Assembly (NCBI GenBank): GCA_964621645.1
Contig: CAZUMH010000106.1
Span: forward strand, 1 to 10,551
Length of the DNA: 10,551 nt
From: CAZUMH01 sp964621645
GTDB taxonomy: Bacteria; Zhuqueibacterota; QNDG01; JAGLOF01
Direction: 5' to 3'
The notes under the pieces: model-generated
What the model was told of the DNA's origin: nothing
Database searches by the model: none
The model's input: the letters and a program-made list of their open reading frames with translations, nothing else
In this document: piece after piece, positions 1 to 5,844 of the stretch
Layout: each line of letters starts with the position of its first letter
How positions within the stretch are numbered: position 1 is the first letter of the stretch
Translations under genes and position numbers: made by a program

Positions 1-699
1 TATGTCGAAGGGCGTTTCCCTGCGCAGGCGGTCTATTACCCGCAGCATCTTGAGAAATACGGATTCAGGAAGGAAATTGACTGGATTGAGTTTGAAATAC
101 AGACACCGCGGGAGGTTCCGGAGAAGATCGAACGGATCGCTGAAATTGCATTGAAACGAAATCACCTGAAAATACTGGAAACACCAACAAGAAAAGACCT
201 GCTGCCTTATGCCAAAGACATGTTTACTGTGCTGAACGCGAGCTATGAAAACATTTTTGGATTTGTCCCCCTGACCGAGAAACAAATCGATGTCTATATA
301 AAGCAGTATTTTGGATTTATCCGTCCTGAATACGTATCAATTATTCTCGATAAAAACGACAGAGTCGCCGCGTTCGGCATTACTATGCCGTCGTTTTCCC
401 GGGCTCTGCAGAAATCAAATGGAAAACTGTTTCCCTTTGGATTCATACACTTGTTGCGGGCCATGAAGAATAACGATACACTGGATTTGTACATTATCGG
501 TGTACGTCCCGACTTGCAGGGTAAAGGTGTGAACGCCATCATGTTTAGGGAAATAATCAATATTGTCGTGAACAACAAATTTGTCAAAGCCGAAACGAAC
601 TACGAACTGGAAAATAACTACCGGGTTCAGGCTCAGTGGAAATATTTTACAAAGCGGCAGCACAAGAGAAGAAGGTGCTATATAAAACATATCACATGA
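1..699 (+). CDS. GNAT-superfamily N-acyltransferase (YghO-like), 5' end missing
   Basis: The reading frame is open from base 1 to the TGA at 697-699, so 232 C-terminal residues are visible and the true start lies outside the window. A TTG at 151 could be mistaken for a start, but the coding sense continues upstream (VYYPQHLEKYGF, then IDWIEFEIQTP), as in full-length relatives. The acetyl-CoA loop of the GNAT fold is seen as GVRPDLQGKGVNAI, preceded by the strand LDLYIIGV. The C-terminus (AQWKYFTKRQHKRRRCYIK) is typical of a family of uncharacterised cytoplasmic acyltransferases that includes E. coli YghO; the substrate is unknown. The gene is AT-rich compared with selA and selB (about one-third G+C near 541-600 by hand count). 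No clear terminator follows, only a weak CAGCA/TGCTG hairpin near 727-742. Family assignment is firm, function is not. Confidence 0.85.
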   Translation, partial: YVEGRFPAQAVYYPQHLEKYGFRKEIDWIEFEIQTPREVPEKIERIAEIALKRNHLKILETPTRKDLLPYAKDMFTVLNASYENIFGFVPLTEKQIDVYIKQYFGFIRPEYVSIILDKNDRVAAFGITMPSFSRALQKSNGKLFPFGFIHLLRAMKNNDTLDLYIIGVRPDLQGKGVNAIMFREIINIVVNNKFVKAETNYELENNYRVQAQWKYFTKRQHKRRRCYIKHIT

Positions 700-800
700 A
701 TTACGGTGGCAATTCATTAAGGGGCCGGCAGCATGTTTCTGCTGTAAACAGGCTTCCATTTCTTACCATATAGGTATCCTTTTTATCGGCACTCTTCTGC

Positions 801-829
801 TTGCGATTCAATGAAAGATATAGTATCTT
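801..829 (+). promoter_or_regulatory. Possible sigma70-type promoter for the selenoprotein operon
   Basis: TTGCGA (801-806) and TATCTT (824-829) are separated by 17 bp, and each matches the consensus at four of six bases. Transcription would begin near 836, about 29 nt before the ATG at 865. The -10 hexamer is one arm of a 6-bp inverted repeat, AAGATA (815-820) / TATCTT (824-829), which might be an operator or may be chance. The same -10 hexamer occurs in the much better promoter of the repressor gene at the other end of the window. Confidence 0.3.
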
Positions 830-864
830 ATCAATCCGGGTGAAATATTATCGAGTTCATAACT

Positions 865-1011
865 ATGAAATTGTTTCAGACAAAAGCAGTGAAAATAATC
901 CTATTAATTTTTTCCCTCTCTTTAATTATTTATGGCATACTGAATTACGAATACGTCCTGATCCGCATCGAAAGCGGCACTTTGTGACTGGACTGTATCG
1001 GAATCGGGTGA
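865..1011 (+). CDS. Small membrane selenoprotein with C-terminal UxxC (CD1871A-type CXXC protein)
   Basis: ATG at 865 opens 40 codons: a basic start (MKLFQTKAVK), a membrane segment of about 16-18 residues (roughly residues 11-27), and a short tail. Then comes TGA at 985-987, followed in frame by LDCIGIG and a second TGA at 1009-1011. From memory, the small CD1871A-type CXXC membrane proteins of clostridia end in a motif like NICLECIGIG. Here the tail reads L-U-LDCIGIG if TGA is selenocysteine, so the first Cys of CxxC becomes Sec and the second TGA falls where the family ends. The predicted product is 48 residues. By the positive-inside rule the UxxC would face outside the cytoplasm. selA and selB lie just downstream and a SECIS-like hairpin follows the TGA. 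An Fe-S membrane protein gene starts 78 bp later and may be its electron partner. There is no good Shine-Dalgarno sequence, and an in-frame stop at 841 leaves 865 as the only ATG. Its reaction is unknown; a thiol/selenol redox role is inferred. Confidence 0.8.
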
Positions 1012-1024
1012 TTCCAGTCTACAG
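985..1024 (+). promoter_or_regulatory. Putative bacterial SECIS element following the in-frame TGA
   Basis: After the TGA (985-987), GGAATC (1000-1005) pairs perfectly with GATTCC (1010-1015) around the loop GGGT (1006-1009). Below it, after an internal loop, CTGTA (993-997) pairs with TACAG (1020-1024). The apical loop begins 18 nt after the TGA and starts with G residues, as expected for bacterial SECIS elements bound by SelB. A competing fold pairs GACTGGA (986-992) with TCCAGTC (1013-1019) and ATC (997-999) with GAT (1010-1012), giving the loop GGAATCGGGT; it too lies directly on the UGA. Both folds were found by eye; no energies were computed. Confidence 0.65.
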
Positions 1025-1034
1025 GTTTTGTAAC

Positions 1035-1060
1035 GCCCTATCATCGGGACGGGGCTTTTT
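1035..1060 (+). terminator. Weak terminator or attenuator between selenoprotein and Fe-S genes
   Basis: GCCC (1035-1038) pairs with GGGC (1052-1055), plus a possible T-G pair, across a loop of about 12 nt and is followed by TTTTT (1056-1060). The stem is short, so termination would be partial. It could reduce expression of the Fe-S, selA and selB genes relative to the small selenoprotein. Confidence 0.3.
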
Positions 1061-1089
1061 GTAATAGTCATGGAAAACGAAGGCAGTGC

Positions 1090-1941
1090 ATGGAAACACA
1101 AAAACGATATGCCCTATACCGCAGAATCCGCCGTTATACGGTAGTGGGTGTCGGCCTGATCCTCGCCAACAGTTATTATAAATCAATTATTACCAAATCG
1201 GTTTATGACGGTCCGATAAAATCCGGATGTGTTCCTTTTTTAAACTGCCACGCCTGTCCCTTTGCCATATCATCCTGCCCTGTCGGGATTCTGCAGCATT
1301 TTGCGGTGATGCGCAAGCTTCCCTTCCTGCTGATGGGGTACCTGGGCCTCATAGGAATGGTAGTAGGGCGGGCCGCCTGCGGCTGGCTCTGCCCCTTTGG
1401 CTGGCTGCAGGATCTGATCTATAAGATAAAAGCGCCCAAGCTTTCTCTGCCTCGTACCCTGCTGCCGCTTAAATACGTTTCACTTGTGGTTCTGGCCATC
1501 CTGCTGCCTATGCTGACAGGAGCTCACTGGTTCTCCCGTCTCTGTCCCTGGGGCACGATCATCGCCGGCATTCCCTGGGTGCTGTGGAATCCCGCGGATC
1601 CCACTTTTGGCGATCCGGTGATCAGCGCGGATATGATCGGGTTTCACTACTGGCTTAAGATCGGCGTACTGGTTTTCTTCCTTTCGGCGTTCGTTTTATA
1701 CAAGAGACCCTTTTGCCGCACATTCTGCCCGTTGGGAGCGATCTACTCTCTCTTCAACAGGATAAGTCTGCTGCAAATGAAAGTAGATGGGGGATCCTGC
1801 CGGGATTGTGACCTATGCAGGAAGGTCTGTCCCATGGATATCCGCGTGTCGGATGATCCCGGTTCGGGAGAATGTATCCGCTGTCTGAAGTGCACTGTAT
1901 GTAAACATGTAGAAGCTACCTGGAGGTTTAGCAATGGATAA
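1090..1941 (+). CDS. Membrane polyferredoxin-like 4Fe-4S protein (NapH/YccM type)
   Basis: This 283-residue protein has about four membrane segments (near residues 15-31, 77-94, 125-143 and 186-204) and many ordered cysteines. Family motifs include the N-terminal cluster C47, C53, C56, C63 (LNCHACPFAISSCPVG), CGWLCPFGWLQD at 97-108, LCPWG at 151-155, and CRTFCPLG at 209-216. The C-terminus carries two ferredoxin motifs, C237/C240/C243/C247-Pro and C262/C265/C268/C271, able to bind two [4Fe-4S] clusters, most likely in the cytoplasm. Proteins of this type pass electrons across or into the membrane; the donor and acceptor here are unknown. The start at 1090 has GAAGG six bases upstream. The gene overlaps selA by 8 bp. 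I recall related Fe-S genes lying beside CD1871A-type CXXC genes in clostridia, which would make the upstream UxxC protein the natural acceptor; that link is inferred. Confidence 0.85.
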   Translation: METQKRYALYRRIRRYTVVGVGLILANSYYKSIITKSVYDGPIKSGCVPFLNCHACPFAISSCPVGILQHFAVMRKLPFLLMGYLGLIGMVVGRAACGWLCPFGWLQDLIYKIKAPKLSLPRTLLPLKYVSLVVLAILLPMLTGAHWFSRLCPWGTIIAGIPWVLWNPADPTFGDPVISADMIGFHYWLKIGVLVFFLSAFVLYKRPFCRTFCPLGAIYSLFNRISLLQMKVDGGSCRDCDLCRKVCPMDIRVSDDPGSGECIRCLKCTVCKHVEATWRFSNG

Positions 1942-3361
1942 TGATCCGGGCGCTTTGTTGAAAAAACTTCCGGGCGTGGACACCCTGCTGCAGCAGGAAG
2001 CAATCGCCGCATTATTGAAAGATCACAGCCGTGCCATTATCCTGGATGTGATCCGGGAGAGCCTGGAAGAATTGAGGCAGGATATCCAGAACGACAGAAT
2101 CAGCCAACAACAGTTGGAACTGTCCACTCTGACGGATGAGATAATGCGGCGCTGCCGTAAAGCCTTGAGACCGTCCCTGCGCCGGGCAGTGAATGGCGCC
2201 GGGATTGTTCTGCACACCGGGCTGGGACGAGCGCCGTATTGTGCCCAGGCCCGGGAAGCACTGCGGGAAGCAACGGAGCATTACTGCGCTCTCCAGGTGG
2301 ATCTTGCCACGGGGAAGCGAGGCGATCGCTATGAACACGTGGAAAAGCTCCTCTGCCGCATTACCGGAGCGGAGGCCGCTCTGGTGGTGAACAACAATGC
2401 GGCCGCCACTATGCTGATCCTTAACACACTGGCTGATGGTAAAGAGGTAATTGTCTCACGGGGGGAGCTGGTCGAAATCGGGGGGTCGTTTCGCATCCCC
2501 GACGTCATGAGCCGCAGCGGCGCTACACTGGCAGAGGTCGGCGCTTCCAACCGGACCCACCTCAAGGATTACAGCGGAGCCATCACCGAAGAAACGGCCC
2601 TGCTTCTCAAGGTGCATCAAAGCAACTTTCGCATCATCGGTTTTACAAAACAGGTGAGCATTGCCGAACTGGCGGATCTGGCCCATAAGCACGGTCTCCT
2701 GGCCGTGGATGATCTGGGCAGCGGTGCCTTGGTGGATCTCAGCCGCTGGGGCGTTCCCAAAGAACCGATGGCTCAGGAATCCATTAAATCCGGAGCAGAC
2801 GTGGTCTGTTTCAGCGGAGACAAGCTCCTGGGCGGTCCCCAGTGCGGTATCATCGTCGGGAAGAGAGAGCCGGTGGAACAGATGAAAAAGAATCAGCTGG
2901 TACGGGCTCTGCGCTGTGACAAGATGACGTTTGCCGTGCTGGAAGCGACCCTGCGCCTTTTTCTGGACGAGGAAAGGCTGTTGCTGGATCATCCGGTTCT
3001 GCGAATGCTTACCGAACCGCTGGATGCGGTGAAGAAGCGAGCTGCAGCCCTGGCACGCGGTCTGAGACGCATCGATCATTCTCATCTGACGGCTGAAATA
3101 ATCCAGGATATGTCAGAGGCCGGAAGCGGTTCACTGGCAGGCTACAAACTGCCCACCTGGGGCATCGCCCTTCATGTGGAGGGAAAATCAGCGGCGGAAT
3201 TGGCCGCCTGCCTGCGTTTGGGTGAGCCTCCTGTCCTGGGCAGGATTCAGGAAGAAGTCTTTCTTCTGGACTGCCGCACCATACGAAAGGATGAATTCAG
3301 CCTCATCCGAATCGCAGTTGAAAATCTGATCAGTAAAAGCGACGGGAATAAGGATGACTGA
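1934..3361 (+). CDS. selA: L-seryl-tRNA(Sec) selenium transferase SelA
   Basis: SelA is a cytoplasmic, PLP-dependent enzyme that converts seryl-tRNA(Sec) to selenocysteinyl-tRNA(Sec) using selenophosphate from SelD. The 475-residue product is close to the usual length (about 460). It shows the N-terminal KLPGVDTLL segment, VNGAGIVLHTGLGRAP near residues 86-101, the PLP-domain stretch VVNNNAAATM at 151-160, and the signature FSGDKLLGGPQCG, where Lys297 is the expected Schiff-base lysine. A GGAGG lies 7 bp before the ATG at 1934. The start overlaps the end of the Fe-S gene (ATGGATAA), and its own end overlaps selB (ATGACTGA), so translational coupling is likely. No selD or tRNA-Sec gene is visible in the window; these must be elsewhere if the pathway works. 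Confidence 0.97.
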   Translation: MDNDPGALLKKLPGVDTLLQQEAIAALLKDHSRAIILDVIRESLEELRQDIQNDRISQQQLELSTLTDEIMRRCRKALRPSLRRAVNGAGIVLHTGLGRAPYCAQAREALREATEHYCALQVDLATGKRGDRYEHVEKLLCRITGAEAALVVNNNAAATMLILNTLADGKEVIVSRGELVEIGGSFRIPDVMSRSGATLAEVGASNRTHLKDYSGAITEETALLLKVHQSNFRIIGFTKQVSIAELADLAHKHGLLAVDDLGSGALVDLSRWGVPKEPMAQESIKSGADVVCFSGDKLLGGPQCGIIVGKREPVEQMKKNQLVRALRCDKMTFAVLEATLRLFLDEERLLLDHPVLRMLTEPLDAVKKRAAALARGLRRIDHSHLTAEIIQDMSEAGSGSLAGYKLPTWGIALHVEGKSAAELAACLRLGEPPVLGRIQEEVFLLDCRTIRKDEFSLIRIAVENLISKSDGNKDD

Positions 3362-5249
3362 AAACAGTCGCCGACATATTGTTCTGGGTATGGCCGGACA
3401 TATCGATCACGGTAAAACAGAGCTTGTCAAGGCCCTTACCGGAACGGATACGGACCGTCTGAAAGAGGAAAAAGAACGGGGGATGACCACCGATCTTGGT
3501 TTCGCTTTTCTGGGAGAAGACATCACCATCATCGATGTGCCGGGACATGAAAAATTCGTCAAGACCATGGTGGCGGGAGTGAATACGGTGGATCTGGCCC
3601 TTCTGGTAGTGGCCGCGGATGACGGGGTCATGCCCCAGACGGTTGAACACCTGGAAATCCTCAATCTGCTCAATGTACCCGGCGGAATTATTGCTCTTAC
3701 CAAGGCCGATTTGGCGGAACAGGAATGGCTGGTCCTGGTGAGCGGCGATATCCGCCGCCAGGTTACGGGAACAGTCCTTGAAACTGCGCCTATCATTCCC
3801 GTCAGCAGCATCAGCGGCATGAATATCGACTTACTCAAGGAAACAGTCCTGCAGAAAGCCGACGAGGTACGGGAGCGGCGGGACACGGGCGTGTTTCGCA
3901 TGCCCATCGACCGGGTGTTTACGATAAAAGGATTCGGCACCGTGGTGGCCGGCACCGTCCTGTCCGGAACTATCAGGATTGAAGACAGAGTTGAGCTGCT
4001 CCCTGGACAGAAAACGTACCGGGTGCGAGGGCTGCAGGTGCATGACCAGTCGGTTGAATCCAGCGCGATTGGATTCCGAACAGCTGTGAACCTGCAGAAT
4101 GCTGACAAGGATGAGATTATCCGTGGTCACGTACTGGCTGAACCGGGATTTTTTAAGCCGACCTATTGTATGGACGCCCGCTTTACCCTCCTTAAAAGCT
4201 GGGGAAGGGAGCTGAAGAATCGAACCAGGGTCAGGGCGCATGTGGGGACCAGCGAAGTTATGGCCCGTATAATACTGCTCGATCAAGAGAAGCTGGATCC
4301 CGGAGAAGAAGGACTGGTGCAGCTCCGCCTTGAGAGACCGGTGACGGCGGACAGAGGGGATCGTTTCGTGGTACGCAGCTACTCACCGGTGCGTACGCTG
4401 GGCGGCGGAACGATACTCGAGCCGAGGGCGGAAAAGCATAAAAGATTCCAATCCGACCTAATCAGCAGGCTGGAAGGCCTGCGTTCGGGGGAATCCACTG
4501 TCATTGTTCAGGATTTTCTCCTGCGCTGCGGTTTTGTCCCCATCAACGCGGATGAGACAGCCAAGGCTCTGGGTTTGCGGATCGAAACGGTGGAAAATGA
4601 TCTCGGCCGCCTGGAAGAGGAGGGCCGGGCACAGCGCATCGGTAAGAAACGCTGGCTGGCAAATGAATCCACGCATATTCTGAAAAGCAGAATTATGCAG
4701 ATGCTGGACGACTTTTTTCAAAAGAATCCTCTGCGTCTGTCCATGTCGGGAGCGGAAATACGTTCGCAGATGAAACGGCCGGTTGACCGCGCCTTTTTCG
4801 ACATTGTCTGCCAGAAATTGGCCGGAGAGGGGAAGATTGAGGTTCAGGGTGACCGGATTAAACTGAAGGGAAGGGCCATTGAACTGCAGGGAGAGATGGC
4901 CGAATTGAGTAAGGATGTTGAAAGCGCTTTTTTGGCGGATCACATGAAGCCGCCCCGCTCCAAGGAGTTGATTGAGAAACACGGCAAAGCGGTGGATGAT
5001 ATTATCCAACACCTGTTCGAGCAGGGCCGGCTGGTACGTCTCGAGGAAGGCCTCTTTATACACACAAACGCTGTGGAAAAGGCCAAAAAGATCATTGCTG
5101 ATTATATCCATAAAAACGGCCCTTCTCCGGTCAGCGATCTCAAGGAGGCCCTGGGAACCACCCGGAAATACGCGGTACCGCTCCTTGCTTACCTGGACGG
5201 TACAGGATTTACGATAAGGGAAGGCGATGAACGGCGGCTCAAGGAGTGA
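3354..5249 (+). CDS. selB: Selenocysteine-specific elongation factor SelB
   Basis: SelB is the GTPase that carries Sec-tRNA(Sec) to ribosomes at UGA codons by binding the SECIS hairpin of the mRNA. The 631-residue product matches the family's usual size (E. coli about 614). GTPase motifs are G1 AGHIDHGKT (14-22), the switch region ERGMTTDLGF (41-50), G3 DVPGHE (61-66) and G4 TKAD (116-119), with Thr in place of the usual Asn of NKxD, as I recall for other SelB proteins. The EF-Tu-like beta-barrel domains follow (RVFTIKGFGTVVAGT at about 187-201). From about residue 380 to the end come the winged-helix repeats that read SECIS RNA. The start at 3354 sits inside the end of selA with only a weak AAGG before it, which supports coupled translation. 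A likely client, the UxxC protein at 865-1011, lies at the head of the same gene run. Confidence 0.97.
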   Translation: MTENSRRHIVLGMAGHIDHGKTELVKALTGTDTDRLKEEKERGMTTDLGFAFLGEDITIIDVPGHEKFVKTMVAGVNTVDLALLVVAADDGVMPQTVEHLEILNLLNVPGGIIALTKADLAEQEWLVLVSGDIRRQVTGTVLETAPIIPVSSISGMNIDLLKETVLQKADEVRERRDTGVFRMPIDRVFTIKGFGTVVAGTVLSGTIRIEDRVELLPGQKTYRVRGLQVHDQSVESSAIGFRTAVNLQNADKDEIIRGHVLAEPGFFKPTYCMDARFTLLKSWGRELKNRTRVRAHVGTSEVMARIILLDQEKLDPGEEGLVQLRLERPVTADRGDRFVVRSYSPVRTLGGGTILEPRAEKHKRFQSDLISRLEGLRSGESTVIVQDFLLRCGFVPINADETAKALGLRIETVENDLGRLEEEGRAQRIGKKRWLANESTHILKSRIMQMLDDFFQKNPLRLSMSGAEIRSQMKRPVDRAFFDIVCQKLAGEGKIEVQGDRIKLKGRAIELQGEMAELSKDVESAFLADHMKPPRSKELIEKHGKAVDDIIQHLFEQGRLVRLEEGLFIHTNAVEKAKKIIADYIHKNGPSPVSDLKEALGTTRKYAVPLLAYLDGTGFTIREGDERRLKE

Positions 5250-5327
5250 GGCCGCCCGCCGGGAAAATTATGATTAAATTCAGTATAAAAGATGTAACCA
5301 TGAATTCGTTATCCTCGTACAGAGAAA

Positions 5328-5439
5328 ACATCTACTCTCGCTGAGAGTGTAAACGATGTGGAGCGGTCTGCTCCACTCGGGTCTTGCTTCGGAAGGGAGA
5401 TATCTGAATAATTCATCTCCCGTTCTGGAACGGGAGATG
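5328..5439 (+). promoter_or_regulatory. Candidate structured RNA with mutually exclusive hairpins
   Basis: ACATC (5328-5332) pairs with GATGT (5355-5359) and encloses the hairpin ACTCTC/GAGAGT (5334-5348). GTGGAGC (5358-5364) pairs with GCTCCAC (5370-5376). Next, ATCTCCC (5415-5421) can pair either with the upstream GGGAGAT (5395-5401) or with the downstream copy at 5432-5438. The downstream fold is a near-perfect 12-bp palindrome, CATCTCCCGTTC/GAACGGGAGATG (5414-5439). Such a switchable layout is typical of regulatory leaders, but no poly-U tract follows and I cannot match it to a known riboswitch. Confidence 0.4.
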
Positions 5440-5494
5440 GTACAGATGAAAATAAATACGGCAAAAATATATTTCCGACAGCAGGGGATATCAA

Positions 5495-5525
5495 CCGATG
5501 CTGCCGGATTTTTTATCCGGATCGG
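5495..5525 (+). repeat. Bulged hairpin with a T5 loop
   Basis: CCGGAT (5504-5509) pairs with ATCCGG (5515-5520) around TTTTT. The stem is extended by CCGAT (5495-5499) pairing with ATCGG (5521-5525), with a 4-nt bulge on the 5' side. The T tract is in the loop, not behind the stem, so this is not a standard terminator. Confidence 0.45.
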
Positions 5526-5581
5526 ACGCTAGTCTAGAAAATAAAATGGGATGACTTCCAGGTTTTAATATTCCCAGATAT

Positions 5582-5627
5582 TCAGCCGATAGCGGGTGAG
5601 AGGTAATTCCCGCATAAGAGCGGTTGA
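5582..5627 (+). repeat. Two-part stem in the leader region
   Basis: TCAGCCG (5582-5588) can pair with CGGTTGA (5621-5627, one G-T pair). The enclosed GCGGG (5592-5596) pairs with CCCGC (5609-5613). The arrangement suggests a folded RNA element; function unknown. Confidence 0.35.
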
Positions 5628-5700
5628 TAATGAAATCGAGATCTGGATTTGATACGGTCTGTCATATACAGGAGTTCTGCAGGATTCGCAAAAATCCACA

Positions 5701-5725
5701 CGGTGTATGTCCGGCAATTACACCG
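5701..5725 (+). repeat. 7-bp hairpin upstream of the reductase gene
   Basis: CGGTGTA (5701-5707) and TACACCG (5719-5725) form a perfect stem with an 11-nt loop, about 120 nt before the ATG at 5845. It could be part of the mRNA leader or a protein-binding palindrome. Confidence 0.35.
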
Positions 5726-5844
5726 CAAGGAGAATGGAGAGGGGAAAAGACGAGAGAAAACCGTTTTACGTGATCAGAACGAGGAGTCGGTCCTGATTGC
5801 AACCAGCCCACAGAAGGGTGTCACCAGTTAAAAGTGGAGGAGAC

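Larger units (their letters stand above)
5250..5844 (+). other. 595-bp region without a convincing gene, rich in hairpins
   Basis: The only sizeable plus-strand frame here (5649-5831) resembles no family and lacks a Shine-Dalgarno sequence, so I do not call it. Clear inverted repeats occur throughout: 5334-5348, 5358-5376, 5395-5439, 5495-5525, 5582-5627 and 5701-5725. I looked for tRNA-Sec, T-box, TPP and other common riboswitch cores and found none. No convincing terminator for selB was seen directly after 5249. The region probably contains the promoter and a long structured leader of the reductase gene at 5845, but its start point cannot be placed. Confidence 0.6.

Noticed and set aside
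697..699. TGA of the acyltransferase as a second Sec codon
   Set aside because: The protein already ends as the family does, and only seven codons without a Cys or family motif follow before a TAA.
801..1064. Plus-strand open frame of 87 codons across the small selenoprotein
   Set aside because: It begins at a TTG, has no Shine-Dalgarno sequence, no membrane or family pattern, and overlaps the better-supported frame at 865-1011.
2456..3085. Long minus-strand frame inside selA, and similar ones inside selB and the activator
   Set aside because: These are antisense shadows of strongly conserved genes, with no family features of their own.
5247..5249. TGA of selB as a Sec codon
   Set aside because: SelB is complete at this point; the readthrough tail is short and unlike any family, and no SECIS-like hairpin is evident.
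5649..5831. 60-codon frame before the reductase gene
   Set aside because: Low-complexity, charged product without family likeness, no ribosome binding site, and it lies in the hairpin-rich leader.
5250..5844. tRNA-Sec (selC), T-box or TPP riboswitch
   Set aside because: No T-loop with matching acceptor ends, no TGGNACC T-box core. CGCTGAGAG resembles part of the TPP motif, but the matching second half of the core is absent.
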